64,000 nucleotides of DNA from Aphanomyces cochlioides (GCA_019828595.1 JAHQRK010000008.1:2480001-2544000); one strand, 5' to 3'; shown: positions 38,760-49,661, counted from the stretch's first letter. The notes: generated by a model not told the origin, from the sequence alone. Program-made: numbers and translations.

Positions 38760-40468
38760 TCAACACCAGGCGATTTCACCCTCGTCTTCGACCCGAGGTG
38801 GAGTCATTGCGGTCGTGCGAGGGACGTATCGAGGCATATTGTCTTCATCTTCGTGATGGGCAACATGCTGCTTATGACGTCCTTGGAATGATCGAACCGA
38901 CGTACGTTGCCTTTCTTTGGCAGCAGCAGCGGCGGCAGCTGCGGCAGCTCGTTTACGTTCTTTACGAGCTTGGTGCAGTCGGCGCTTGGCCAAATGTTCT
39001 TCCGCAAGTCGCCGTTGTTCTTCCTGGGCTTCAAGCTCTCGTCGTTTTTTCCACTCTTGACGAAAACGATCATGCCGTTCCTCTCTTCGCTGAGCGGCTT
39101 CGTTCTCTTCGCGACGCCGGCGCTCACGAGCTTCTATGAACTCGCGGCGTTTTCGGATGTGTTCCTCTTGCTCCTTGGTACGTTCAATTGCAGATTTATG
39201 ATCTATTCCAACAGGGATAGATGCCCATTCCGCTGGACCTCCAACGACACGCTTGTATGTTGGTGTTTCTTCGCGTTGGACGAGCGTACCACGGCAACAG
39301 GCAAACTCGTCGTGATTCTGTACAGTTGCCTTTCGAGCAGGAGGAGGTACACGCATACGTTCACGCCGGCGTCGCTTTTTTTTCGCTTCTTCGTCGCTGC
39401 TGTCGTAAGAAAACGCATTGAACCGAACTCTGTGTCGGCGTGCATCGTCGCTGTCGCTTTCGCTTTCACTCTCGCTGCTAGGTTGCTTGCGCGCACGAGT
39501 CTTCTTTATTGGGAGCTGTCTTGTACGTCTGGTGTCAGCGCTGTCGCTCTCGGTACTTGAGGGCTCTTGAACACGAGCTTTCTTCTTCGCATGTTGTTTG
39601 CCATATCGTCGTAAATCGTCATCAGGGCTACGTCGCCTCGATGGTTGTTGTTGAACGACTCGCGGAGGCTCAGGGGATACTGTTCGTGCAGACTTCGTTT
39701 TGTTACGAGGTGGAGATGGCGAGTGGAGCAAATGCGAATTGTTGTTTCGACGATTCTTTGCTTGAGATCGGGGAGGAGTAGATTGTCTTGGTGGCGACGG
39801 AGAGTCGAGCAAATGAGAATTGTCAACTCGACGAGTCCTTGCTCGACCACGAGAAGGCGTCGTTGGTGATCGTGCTGGAGACGGGGATTTTTCAATGCGT
39901 CGACTCCTGGACGAACGTGCTTCACGAGGTGTCGATGGTGGAGATGGAGTAAATATTTCGACTATTTCGGGCTCTGAATCACTTTGTTCATTTTGTGCGC
40001 CTTCATTTTCACTCTCTGTGTCGTCGTCAAGCGTGAGATCCACTACAAGGCCCTGGATTTCATGCAAGCCCAAGTCGGAGAGGTATTCAAACACGCCATT
40101 CACGAAGCGCACTTCAAATACCTTCATCTGAGGGATAAAATTCTTGACTGTGCCCTGCACATCATGGCGCCCAAATCGTTTTGAAACCTTCGTTCCAACG
40201 AGTGGATGATCTGAGGAACGTTCAACATCCGTGGGAGGGGTACGTGAATCATTTATAAGCTTCAAGACCTCTCCTCGAGTCAACTCAAGGTCCACGTCCG
40301 AACGCACGTGCATTCGCACCTATTGTCCAAGGTCAATCTCGTTTTTTCCGTGGGGTGTCGTACTGTGAACTTTTTTGTTGTTGGTGAGTACGCAATGACT
40401 TTTCCAGGCTTTGGCGACTGAAATGAGATGCCAACAAGCCCATCGTTTAGGTGTTCTCTACAAGACAT
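38760..40468 (-). CDS. Tudor-like domain and charged coiled-coil nuclear-type protein
   Basis: Two exons on minus (40468-40364, 40319-38760) encode 554 residues. Exon 1 and the start of exon 2 contain two Tudor-like/SH3-like units: LVGISFQSPKPGKVIAYSPT and LVGTKVSKRFGRHDVQGTVK with FEVRFVNGVFEYLSDLGLHE. Such units bind methylated histone tails or nucleic acids in related proteins. The middle is an SR/SP-rich disordered region with many SPSP(P/A)R and TPPR repeats. The C-terminus is a long Arg/Glu coiled coil ending in a poly-Ala tract of nine or ten residues and a short tail (DEGEIAWC). Chromatin or RNA-processing work is inferred from composition only. A 29-bp perfect palindrome lies 143 bp upstream of the start. 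Confidence 0.75.
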
Positions 40469-40610
40469 GTCTATTCATTCTGCTTTACTCTCGCGCTCTA
40501 CATACCTTGACGGCGGCTGCCGCGCCATTCGCTCTTCTGTTCTTGAAAATGCGAAAAAGGAAGAATGATCAAAAATGATATCAAACATTTGATACTAAAG
40601 TATCAATTTC

Positions 40611-40676
40611 TATTATCCGGATGATGACATACTTAAACTATCAACTTAGTTTAAGTATGTCATCATCCGGATAATA
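40611..40676. repeat. Perfect 29-bp inverted repeat containing ATCCGGAT
   Basis: The arms 40611-40639 and 40648-40676 are exact reverse complements (TATTATCCGGATGATGACAT...), separated by an 8-nt loop (ATCAACTT). As DNA it could form a cruciform, as RNA a stable hairpin. It lies upstream of the minus-strand Tudor-like gene. Confidence 0.9.
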
Positions 40677-42004
40677 AACTTTCAAAAGGATATACTTTTA
40701 TTCCCTGGTTTGAAGGACATTATATTTGAATGTCACTATTCATTATTGTGACCTTTTAAAATTGTATGCATAATGACATTGTCGATTCAAACTGATGTTC
40801 AATGTCACTAAAGCGAGGAATGCTTCCGAAGACATCAGTCATAGATCCATCTGATCAGTCGACGTGCAATAGCCGAGAGTGGCACGGGCCACAGGCATTT
40901 CACGGCCAAACTTCAAGCGTGATTCAAGTTCTGAGCATTTCTATTTCCTGCACACTTCATGGGTGGCATATCTAGCCTCGTCTGGCTCTTAAAACCTGGT
41001 TTTATCCTCGTCACTTGGCCTGGCTTGGGGCTTTTCATGCTTGGCATGCATAGCAGGTTGGAATCCGACATGCAACGCGCATTGGACCATCTTGACAGCT
41101 CAGTCTAAGTGATAAGCTCTCACACGAACGGTCGAGTCGCCCTGCAAAGCATAGACAACGTGCAATGAGTAACTTTTCGATTTGCAGAACAATCAGAGAA
41201 AACCATGTTGCTGTTGCCCGAAGAAGACTGCATGGCTCAACCTTATCCATGAATACACGCTCATCAACTTGAAGCATTCGATCTGCGCGACTGATAAAGT
41301 TCTGTGGCATTTCACTGATTGCCCTTTGTCCACTGGTCAAAGTTGAGGAAAACGTATCCGGATGGAAATTCATGCGTATCCGGACATGGGGTTTAGCAAT
41401 CTGAGGGGTGTAGGGGTTAAGTGATTAATATACTGCAGCTAATGTGCAAAGTCATGCCAAGGAACGACGTCCTAATCAGTTGAATAGCTTATTGACTTCC
41501 TCAAGTCTCTATGCATTGAGGATTCGAAAGTATAGCTGCTGTACTTGTCTTTATCAATAGGATGTGTGTGTGTTTTCAACAACATTCACATGTGACAAAG
41601 TTCCTGGTACAGGTACTGTCATACCCAGAGTAGGATCATGGAGAGGGGTTTAGGGGGTGTAGGGGTTAGTTCCAGTGCAATAAGAAAGGCGTCATATGTG
41701 ATAGAGGGATGATGCCGACCGTGCGATGTGAAGGGAAGAACAGGGCAAGCAGAGGCGCTAGTTGGGTGTTTCCACGCGTGGTTCTATGTGGATGTTGTAC
41801 CCAACAAGCCGAACGCCGCGATTCGAAATTGTAGCCATCTGAGAAGAGACGTATCTCTCGCCAATGGTGTCGTTGCACACGCGACGTGCACCCCTTGCGA
41901 TTGGCAGCGTGCGCGTTTATCTAGGTCAAAAGCACACAAAAACGTAGACATGGCCCAAAAGTGCGCGCGTCGTCGGATAAATACGTGATAAAAAGTCAAA
42001 ACAT
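40677..42004. other. Intergenic with recurring motifs, no firm gene
   Basis: Contains TGTCACTA copies at 40731 and 40803, a GTATCCGGA pair at 41354 and 41376, and G-rich telomere-like tracts at about 41402-41420 and 41643-41670. A minus-strand ATG frame at 41373-41035 (MNFHPDTFSSTLTSGQRAIS...) is protein-like at its start but has no recognised family. I do not call it a gene. Confidence 0.35.
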
Positions 42005-42379
42005 CTACAGTTCCAAGGCGAAAATGCACGCGCTGTCGCTATCGTCGTCGTCGTTCGGGTCGTACATAGACGCCATGTCGCTCTCGTCGCTCGTACTGTC
42101 GTCTTCGTCGTCGTATAAGCTCATGCGGCTAAATAAATGCATGTCGCGGGCGTCCATTTCGTCCAGCGAGTGCGCCCGTCGTCGGTTCCAGTCGATTTCG
42201 ATCGGTTGGCTGCAGTAATACGGTCCCAATGTCGTCTCGCACGGCGCGCGCACCTCGTTGGCATCGTCGTCTAATGGAGAAACGCCCCAAGAAGGTTTGT
42301 TCAGCGTCGTCTTGACTAAAACTTTGAATTCCTCGTCGAACGAACTGGCGCATGGACTCGTCGGGAGGTCGAATGTCAT
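42005..42379 (-). CDS. Small acidic hypothetical protein
   Basis: A 124-residue single-exon protein from ATG 42379. The N-terminal part (TFDLPTSPCASSFDEEFKVL) precedes a central PYYCSQPIEIDWNRRRAHSL, and the C-terminal half is very acidic (YDDEDDSTSDESD, DPNDDDDSDS). The composition and the ATG context look genuine. No family is recognised; it may be a small regulatory or adaptor protein with a disordered acidic tail. Confidence 0.55.
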   Translation of the reverse strand: MTFDLPTSPCASSFDEEFKVLVKTTLNKPSWGVSPLDDDANEVRAPCETTLGPYYCSQPIEIDWNRRRAHSLDEMDARDMHLFSRMSLYDDEDDSTSDESDMASMYDPNDDDDSDSACIFALEL

Positions 42380-42503
42380 CTTAGTGGCAAATTGAAAAGT
42401 GGCGCAAAAAGGCTCGAGAGATTCTGGCCGTTACAAAAACCATGACAAAAAGGGGGTCCAACTGTCAGATCTGGGTGGATGCGTCGGAGATGTCAACGGG
42501 GAA

Positions 42504-42704
42504 TTACTCGATTCCGACGGCGGATATGCGCTTTGCCAATGTTTCTACGGCATTTACCCAGTGCAAATCAACCTTTTCTTGTGTCGCGGGCTGCGCTGAC
42601 GCTTCATTCATGACTGGCGGCTCGAGTGGTGCGCTTTTTGTTTCGCGAAATTTCCGCAGGTGGGTGGTTTGGATTGGTTGTTTTTCAGCGTATCGCTGAC
42701 GCAT
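42504..42704 (-). CDS. Small hypothetical protein (66 residues)
   Basis: ATG 42704 opens a frame with protein-like composition (MRQRYAEKQPIQTTHLRKFR, then ATQEKVDLHWVNAVETLAKR) ending at 42504. The plus strand here also has open frames: ATG 42442 gives MTKRGSNCQIWVDASEMSTG, and ATG 42703 gives MVQKQSELNNPIGHAKWTDY with a possible splice near 42790. The two readings compete. No domain decides between them. Confidence 0.3.
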   Translation of the reverse strand: MRQRYAEKQPIQTTHLRKFRETKSAPLEPPVMNEASAQPATQEKVDLHWVNAVETLAKRISAVGIE

Positions 42705-43102
42705 GGTACAAAAACAGAGCGAGTTGAATAACCCAATCGGTCACGCCAAATGGACTGACTACGTAGACCACGAAGGCGCCGAGCGTGAGAGAACGTGCGC
42801 AAAATGAACTGACAATCGAACACCGCCAGTCGTCGGATGGGACAGACGGGAATCCTCGTCGCACGTATCCAAGCACCTGACCCTGTTTTGTCCTGCGTTG
42901 GAAAATGCACCCTCTTTTGTCATGCATGAGTTGGATTGCACTTGAACCTGCATCCGACGGCAACGCTCGTCGGATCTCGACGACGTTCGGGAGTCCGAAG
43001 GGAAGGATCCGATAAAACTCAAAGAGTTAGCCCGTCCGTACAGGCGCACGTGAAAGAGCGTTTCACCTACGTTTGAAAACAGTCGCCGTTACGAAAGGCC
43101 AC

Positions 43103-43545
43103 ATGAGTGGCGACGGCTCCGACGAGACCAACGACATTGTCCTTGCGCGCGACGAATACGAACTCTTGCAGGTACACAACGCTTCTTTACGCGACGAACT
43201 GGCGTTCGTAGGCCTTCCACCGCCTTATTCCAGTGCCAGCGCTGTCATGTGGCCTTACGCGCGTCTTGTGCGAGGACGAATTGCAAGTTTCCGACGAGCC
43301 AGACGACCATGACGACGACGAGCAACAGAACGATGCGACTATTCCATCCAAGCAAGCGTCGCATGTTGGAGCCTTGCGGCAACTACGAAGCACAGTACGT
43401 CTGGACAGCCTTGCTTTATGGTTTGCTGATGATACAACCGTAGGGAGGGAGCGCTGGCAAGACTGCCAAACCCCACCATGGTACCCTCGACCTATCCAAA
43501 TTCACGCCGCGACAACAGCAACCACAACGTCCTGAAACCTCGTAA
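43103..43545 (+). CDS. Small hypothetical protein with acidic linker
   Basis: Three exons (43103-43171, 43212-43394, 43444-43545) with consistent phases encode 117 residues. ATG 43103 gives MSGDGSDETNDIVLARDEYE, a helical segment; exon 2 contains LCEDELQVSDEPDDHDDDEQ and QASHVGALRQLRST; exon 3 ends in a Gln/Pro-rich tail (FTPRQQQPQRPETS). The introns are 40 and 49 bp with GTAC donors and TAG acceptors, like neighbouring genes. No family is recognised. An additional upstream exon cannot be excluded. Confidence 0.5.
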
Positions 43546-43840
43546 GAGAGCAAGGATAAAAAAGCCTCTCGTGAATTACAGTACATGGTACCAGTGAATT
43601 CATGCTTGTTGTTACGGTAATGCGTGAAAGAGAGTCGTCGTGCCTGCTGGCGACAGTGAGAGGGATGAGATGGGCAGATAGCGCCAGCATAGCCATGTCT
43701 AGTCAATGCACAGGCCGAGTTGCTCACGCCAAGCGCACCTTTGCGTGCACGCGCGTCTTGTCCAAGCTTCGGAACGTGCAACGGATGCCACTTCCCCCAT
43801 TCGATTTTTCAACTTATCACTTAATCCAGTTATCCTCGTG

Positions 43841-43966
43841 GAAGAAATGAAGCACTCTGATTGGCTAGAGGATACTGAACTACATTTTGATTGGATAGCG
43901 CAGGAAGAAATGAAGCCCTCTGATTGGCTAGAGGATACTAAAATACATTCTGATTGGATAAAAATC
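43841..43966. repeat. Tandem duplication of a 63-bp unit with ATTGG boxes
   Basis: Two copies (from 43841 and 43904) of GAAGAAATGAAGC(A/C)CTCTGA TTGGCTAGAGGATACT... in direct tandem with few mismatches. Each holds two GATTGG (inverted CCAAT) boxes. The 63-bp length keeps a frame open on both strands, which explains the apparent 21-residue protein repeat. I read it as a DNA-level repeat, possibly promoter-related, just upstream of ATG 43997 (MNKITLVASLSCFLT). Confidence 0.7.
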
Positions 43967-44318
43967 TTTTTGCTGATCATAGAAACAGAAAACGTAATGA
44001 ACAAGATTACACTCGTTGCTAGCCTCTCGTGCTTCCTCACGGTAAGAATGCCAAGCTTAGCCGCAAAGGCGCAGTGATACAAGCGCCAGAGCCTTTTGAC
44101 CATGCGCGATGATGCGGTCGTGCCTGTCTCAAGTTCATCCTGACATTGGAAAATGCAATTCCCGTACGTGGTATATCTTGGCGACTGTCTTAAGACTTCA
44201 CAATGGGGCTTTGTCCAACGCTGAAGACAGTTTGTATCAAAGTAGATGCAATCAAGAGCGTGACTCCGATCGACGTTAAGCTGACAACACTCGGGTGCCT
44301 CTTTCATTGTAATCCATC
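43967..44318. other. Possible start of a small secreted protein, unresolved
   Basis: ATG 43997 gives a signal-peptide-like MNKITLVASLSCFLT followed by a GTAAGA donor. None of the nearby AG acceptors gives a continuing frame, so the gene cannot be completed from this sequence. Confidence 0.25.
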
Positions 44319-44558
44319 ATGACTCCTTGTTCATTTGACTGCATCTCTCACACGTCAGACACAATACTCGAGCTTGAACGCTCGCTAAACAAGGCAGAGT
44401 CTTTTGGCGATCTCATTAGCAACGCGATTTGTATCAAAACGCAGCCCATGCGGCGATGGACCGACGACGCTTGGACGCCTCACAACTTCTTTTTGGTGGG
44501 TCAATATTTCGGCTTCCCCTGGAATGCAATTTCATTGGCTGAAATACAAAATTATTAG
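44319..44558 (+). CDS. Small hypothetical protein, may be one exon of a larger gene
   Basis: ATG 44319 opens a 79-residue frame: DTILELERSLNKAESFGDLI, then ICIKTQPMRRWTDDAWTPHN. The first half looks like a real amphipathic helix. After FFLV the frame enters the CCAAT-rich stretch and looks non-coding (GQYFGFPWNA...), so a splice donor at GTGGGT (about 44496) is possible. No domain is recognised. Confidence 0.3.
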   Translation: MTPCSFDCISHTSDTILELERSLNKAESFGDLISNAICIKTQPMRRWTDDAWTPHNFFLVGQYFGFPWNAISLAEIQNY

Positions 44559-44716
44559 CCAATCAAATCTAATTTTACGCCTCTACATGCAAAATGATTG
44601 GCTGAAATATTTTATTTTAAACCAATCAAAGGCTATTAAATATATTTTGTCAATTTGATTGGCTAATAATGTTTTATTTTAGCCAATCATATTGTATCCA
44701 GAAATGTTATCCGGAT
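44530..44716. promoter_or_regulatory. CCAAT-box cluster plus TTATCCGGAT upstream of the coiled-coil gene
   Basis: Six CCAAT/ATTGG boxes in both orientations (CATTGGCTGAAA, TTAGCCAATCAA, GATTGGCTGAAA, AACCAATCAAAG, GATTGGCTAATA, TAGCCAATCATA) alternate every 20-45 bp, followed by TTATCCGGAT at 44707. This ends about 37 bp before the start codon at 44753. It is most easily read as a promoter, although a repeat origin is possible. Confidence 0.5.
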
Positions 44717-44752
44717 TTTCTTATTGACACTTTTCATTTGTCGACTTGCATC

Positions 44753-46607
44753 ATGGGCGGGAAGAAGCCGATGAACGTTCAGCATAGCCGTGGCACGTGG
44801 GGCCAATTCCCATCGCATCACCACTCCACTGGGCTTATGCATGAAAACTATACGAATGGCACGACTCCAGCGGCTGCGCCGGGTCTCTACGACGTCGGAT
44901 TGCTCGATTTAGGTCCCCAACCGTCCATGGGTACGTGGTAGAGGATGCGTTGAATGGCAGCCAATGCGCGATAGGTGGCGCACTCCACGGCGCAATTGGA
45001 TCCACGCGGTCTGCGTTCTATAATACGGTACGTCGCTTTTCTTGAACTCGTCGAAGAAACAGCGTGTAGCCTGATCCAGAGACACAAGAAATTGATATCA
45101 AGGTTATGGAACTCGTCGACGTGATTGGAAGTCGCATGCGGCGGCAACTCAAACCCATGATGGTAAGTACACTGCTTTGAAGCGGAAGATTAAGGCCCTG
45201 CAGATGCAGCCGCAGGCTGGGGGGTCATGTACATGCAGCGAAGACGTTGCCAAGCTGCAGGAAGCGATTGCTGACCTCCAGTCGCAAATGCAAGCGCTCT
45301 CGAAAGGTTTGCAAGGCTGACATGTGAGCTTGGCATTGATTTTCCTATAGCAAACTCGCCAACGTCGTCGTCTTCCGTGTCATCGGCGCTGTCAGATCGT
45401 GTCTCGACGCTGGAAGGACGCCAAAGTGCATTCCAGTCGCAAATGGCCCAGCTCTGCAAAAGTTTGGGCACCGTGCCAAGTAGGAAGACCTCCATTTCCA
45501 CGATATGCTCACATTTGCGTAGCGGGAAAGAATGCCACGGGTAAACCTGGCGGGATTGCATTGCCCAAGCCATTGCTTCAGGAATTACGCGAAGAATTTG
45601 ACGCAAAATTGAATGCCGCGACGGTAAAACTGGAGACGGCGATGAACAAACAAATGGCGGCGGCGATTGCATCGATGGAGCAACATATTCTGAATGACAT
45701 GAGCGGTATCTGCGCGGTTTCGTTGGAGTTTTAATTTCATATCGGCAGGACGATTTAAATCCATGACGTCGATGCAATACGACGACATTTTGAGCTTGGT
45801 GGCGAGCGAGACGGACATTTGCCTCCAGAATACCAAGCAGTGGTTTGAAGATCGCTGCTCGCAAGAAGCGAAGCACCGAATGAGCTTGGAAGCGCGCGTG
45901 AATTCGCAATTTGAAGCGCATGCCGAGTGGATGCAGCAACTGGAAGGTCTTTGCGACAATTGGCATGCCGAAAAAGCGTCGGTGGAAGCGCAGATGGACG
46001 CGATCGCGGTACTCGTTGGTCCGTGTTTGGCGGCGTTCACGTTTGATGTGGTAGAAACAAATGCAGAAAAAGCTCGCAGGTCTATCGAGCGCCAACGTGC
46101 AAGCGCAGATCAAGCAAGTGTTGCAAGATACAAAGGCGTTGAAGGAATCGGTCGCGTTGATCGAGTTGAGCGTCTCGCAGTCGACGGAAGCGCATGAAGA
46201 GTCGAAGAAAAAAGTCGCGGGGCTGCAAAAACTCGTTGAAAAGATCATGCGCGACCAAGGGTCGGTCGAAACGATGCTGCAGCAATACGTGAGCACGATT
46301 ACGCATCAAGTCGCGAGCGTGACGAGGCAATATGTCTCGGTGCGCATCCGCGACAACAATCGCCTGCTGGATGCGACGCTACGAGCGCGGATTCCAGCGT
46401 ACGTCGAGAACGAAAATGAAAACTTTATGCTCGTCCGGCCGTCCACGTCGTCGAAAACACCAGGTCTTGGATGCCTCCCTTGTCCATCTTGTTGATGGAA
46501 TATTTGTAGGAGAGGAAGACGACAGCGCGCTTGTCCTGCGCGACACGGGCGGTTCGGAGAAACAACTTTTAGAAAGCGTGCTCAAGATGGAACTGGAACA
46601 AACTTAA
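44753..46607 (+). CDS. Coiled-coil protein, 500 residues, function unknown
   Basis: Nine exons (44753-44930, 44975-45027, 45082-45162, 45195-45306, 45351-45479, 45523-45705, 45749-46008, 46055-46463, 46510-46607) with matching phases. The N-terminus MGGKKPMNVQHSRGTWGQFP is low in structure and rich in His/Gly. From about residue 75 the protein is almost entirely alpha-helical heptads: EDVAKLQEAIADLQSQMQAL, LREEFDAKLNAATVKLETAM, ALKESVALIELSVSQSTEAH, KKVAGLQKLVEKIMRDQGSV. It ends in a short globular tail (SEKQLLESVLKMELEQT). Such proteins are often cytoskeletal or flagellar; nothing here proves it. A 368-residue frame on the opposite strand is a shadow. Confidence 0.7.
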
Positions 46608-46747
46608 TGAACTCCGCGTTGATCGTTTCCGAGTCCTCCCTCTGGTCGAACGCCAGTCGTAGACATCCCGTAGCTATCACGGAGGATTCTGCCGCCGTCG
46701 GTCGGTGCTCTTTGCAAAATTCATCTATTTTTAGATGGCAGTCGCCA

Positions 46748-47637
46748 ATGGGAAGCGGCGCGTCGTCGTTGGAAGTGTACCGCCGGCGCGCATTGATCCG
46801 CCAGCACCATTTGCATCCGAATGTCGTCCTCGCGACGTATTTGCGCACCATGTGGTCGTCCCAGACGGTACTTTGGTGTCGTTTTCGACGGTTGGCATGC
46901 TTGGCAGTCGATTCGAACGGTTGATGCGGTGTTGGCGGAGAATTTCCATCTTGGTGTGGACATGGATGAGCTCAAAGTCGCGCTGGAAACGCTCGGATGC
47001 GTCTTGGATTCTGCGACCGTGTGAGCGAGAGACGACGTGGAAGCTTGCTCAAGGGTCGACACTGTAGGATTTGATCGACGTCGAGCCGCTCGTCGCCTTT
47101 TGCATGCCGAGAAAAGTGCGTATGATCCTTCCCGCAGTGTCCATCTGGCTCGCGTGCAAGAAAGGCGACGTCGACGGCTTGAAAGCATGGCTAGCCATCG
47201 ACGGAGATCCGACGTGGAGGCTACCCGACGCAATCTCCCCATCTACTACGCCAGTGTACGTCGTCGCCTTGCTCTCTATGTCGAGATGAAATCGTGCGCT
47301 TAGCTCTGTGGCCATTCGACTTGCGTCCAATTGCTCTTGTCGCGATATGAGCGTGAAGCAGCCGCACAAACTGGTGGATTCCCGGTGGATATCCACGCTC
47401 TACTGCCGCCTTTGGAACATCAACGGTATCGATTTGGCAGGCGGTGGACGTTGTCGATGCAAACGAATGCATAGATGCATCACGAATGCACTCCACGGTG
47501 GCATTCGAAGGCTCCTCCAGCTACAAACCACAGAGCATCGCTCAAGAATTGGACCAGAGCTTGCCGAGATGGCAAAGGAAGACGACGACGAGGACATTGT
47601 TGGAACGACGAATTGGGATCTCTTTGAGACGAACTAA
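46748..47637 (+). pseudogene. Ankyrin-type protein gene with a single-base frameshift
   Basis: Exons 46748-46867, 46908-47018, 47068-47255, 47304-47425 and 47475-47637. ATG 46748 gives MGSGASSLEVYRRRALIRQH, a possible N-myristoylation start, then DAVLAENFHLGVDMDELKVA. Exon 3 begins an ankyrin repeat (WLACKKGDVDGLKAWLAIDG DP), but the continuation VEATRRNLPIYYAS lies in the next frame. One base is missing near 47212-47214, and exon 3 has 188 bp where 189 would keep phase. The next exons (LCGHSTCVQLLLSRYEREAA; CITNALHGGIRRLLQL) complete the repeats, ending NWDLFETN. Either a recent single-base deletion or a sequencing error; all other junctions are sound. Confidence 0.6.
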
Positions 47638-48281
47638 GTCGACCTCTGCTACTGCCGACCCTCCAAGTCTTTCTGGGCAGAACCTTGAGCTCTTTCAGAC
47701 TCGAACGCTGTGATTAGCGTAGCATTGTTGCCCTCCTATCTCTAGTCAATTGTCGCCGTGTCAACGAGTTGCAATGTCACTAAATCAACGATGTCACTAA
47801 AACACACTTTTCGTCGTTCTGGACGGCAAGACAAGCTCCAGAAGCCATTGCCTCCATCGGACAGTGACGGCAATGACAACTTACGGAGGACGACATGGCT
47901 GCTCGTTTGAACGACGTGTCTTGCCAAGCTGGTTGTCACCAAAGTGAGCTTTGTCATGGCACTATGCAACAACCACAAGACACGACAGACTCCCAACGCC
48001 AAATTCCATCTTCTAACGATGGAATTTTTATGATTCCGTCTCATAATCACCACGCTGCAAGCTATAAAGGGGCGCCACTGCGCTGCTGTGCTCCAAGGGT
48101 CATGGAATTCGTCGGGGATCAGTCTCTGTCGTCGAGGATGTCACTAAATCATAGATACTGACGTGTCACTAATTGGACTTGCCTGTGGAAATCCCATAAT
48201 AATTGTACCATTTCAAAATAGTGACATGTTATGTCACTATTTCAAAGTCACTCGGTCGAGGGAGTCCATTCCAGCATTGAG
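47638..48281. other. Intergenic with repeated TGTCACTA motif
   Basis: TGTCACTA or its complement occurs at 47775, 47792, 48139, 48164, 48220 and 48233, the last two as an inverted pair (TAGTGACATGTTATGTCACTA) about 40 bp upstream of ATG 48282. No gene is supported within this stretch. Confidence 0.45.
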
Positions 48282-48667
48282 ATGGATCCGACAAGATCGC
48301 ACGCGCGCAAACCGAGCGGCAGCAGCAGCAATGGAAGCTGGGTCCATCTCTCCGACTCGAGCGACGACTCGCAGCAGACGGCGCTAAAACAATGGCAGGA
48401 CGACCATCTTCTCATCGTGCCAGAGTACACGGTACGACTTGCGTCAATTCCACCCCTTCGTCACCGCGGTGCACCGACTAGTAGTTGTTTGCAGCAGGAG
48501 GAGAAGGAAGCGCCAATGTCTCGATCGATGTCTTGAAGCAGTGGATTCATGCGAAAGGCGTTCAGCTTCGACTCATGAAACAACGAGGTGCATCAGAAGA
48601 CGCAGTGTTGCAACAAGTTCGCGTCCTGTTGAGCTGGACCAAGCGGTTGCGAGCGCTCGAGGCGTAA
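48282..48667 (+). CDS. Small helical hypothetical protein
   Basis: Two exons (48282-48431, 48485-48667) encode 110 residues. The N-terminus is Ser-rich and disordered (HARKPSGSSSNGSWVHLSDS); the rest is helical: QTALKQWQDDHLLIVPEYT and, after the intron, VSIDVLKQWIHAKGVQLRLM ... LLSWTKRLRALEA. I chose the TAG acceptor at 48484 because the alternative CAG ten bases later runs into a stop. No family is recognised. It is convergent with the gene ending at 48688, only 20 bp away. Confidence 0.55.
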
Positions 48668-48687
48668 GAGAGAAATAGATCGCCATA

Positions 48688-49432
48688 TTATTTCGTCTTG
48701 ACGACGCGCTGGCGGTAAAACTCGTCCACGACGCGCTTCGTGTCGGTCTTCTCATGTTGAAGCACTTCTTGATGGAGTTTGACTGTCTTGTTCAAGTACA
48801 CTGTCGCGGCAAAGCAGACATTGGCTAAGTCTTCGCTTTGAAGAGTCTGCTCATTCATCCGCTTCTCTTCGTGAATGATTCGTCTGGCGCGCTTAAACTT
48901 GCCTTGTGCCATCGCTCCATACGCCATGTTAATGCGGCATTTACTACCATCAATGTCGATGAGATTTCAAGAGATGCGTATACCTAGCAAGGATAGGATC
49001 TTGAAGACCTTGGGAGACGCAGATTTGAAGCTGGGCCATGAGCTTGGCTTGGTTGAGATGACGGCACAAGAAATACCCGCCTTTCTCGTCTTGTGAGCAG
49101 GATTTTCTTCAGAAACGCACCTCCCAACGTCGAAATGTACGCATTCGCAGTGACTAACGCGACCACAGCATGTGTAAATCGTGTTGCGCGGTAGACCCAG
49201 CTCATGTAGAGTGGAAACGATCGCGGTTTGAATGCAACGACGGCTCTTGTTGCATTCTGTTCATCTCGATTTAGAGTGTTGCTTGCACGGTTGATCATAC
49301 CTCGAGAGATGGAACGAGCTGGCGAAGGTAATACACGTCTTTTGTCTCTTCCAAGTGCTTCATGAGCGCTGGATCGTGCACAAATACATGGACGCGGCGC
49401 GGATAGACGGTGGAACTCTCCACGATCTCCAT
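48688..49432 (-). CDS. TPR-like helical protein
   Basis: Four exons on minus (49432-49301, 49245-49164, 49089-48984, 48943-48688) encode 191 residues. The start MEIVESSTVYPRRVHVFVHD is followed by LMKHLEETKDVYYLRQLVPS. The middle and C-terminal parts read as paired helices of the TPR type: GYFLCRHLNQAKLMAQLQIC and CRINMAYGAMAQGKFKRARR, then DLANVCFAATVYLNKTVKLH. The second junction (donor GTCGCG at 49163, 74-bp intron) was chosen because it alone keeps the frame and gives IYTCCDEKGGYFLCRHL. It is probably an adaptor protein; no specific family is recognised. Confidence 0.55.
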
Positions 49433-49661
49433 GCTTGAATTCGGATGATCAAATTATTTTAAAAAATATGGAAATGGGAAATTGTTGACACTTTACGTTA
49501 ACTGGTACAGTTTACTTTACGTAAACTGTAAGTGTCAATATTTCTATCCAGATCCGGATAAAATAGGCGTTTCATTTTTGGTTTGCAGCATTGCCGTTGC
49601 GATCTATTTTGGTATTTTGGTTGACGCGACCACGTGGCCATCACTTCGATCGTACGAAAAC

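Noticed and set aside
43699..44307. 202-residue minus-strand frame with repeated SSSQSE motif
   Set aside because: The motif comes from the 63-bp DNA tandem repeat with ATTGG boxes; the rest has no family and no gene structure.
45190..46296. 368-residue minus-strand open frame
   Set aside because: It lies opposite the coiled-coil gene; biased GCN/CTG codons keep the antisense open. Six in-phase introns and heptads support the plus strand.
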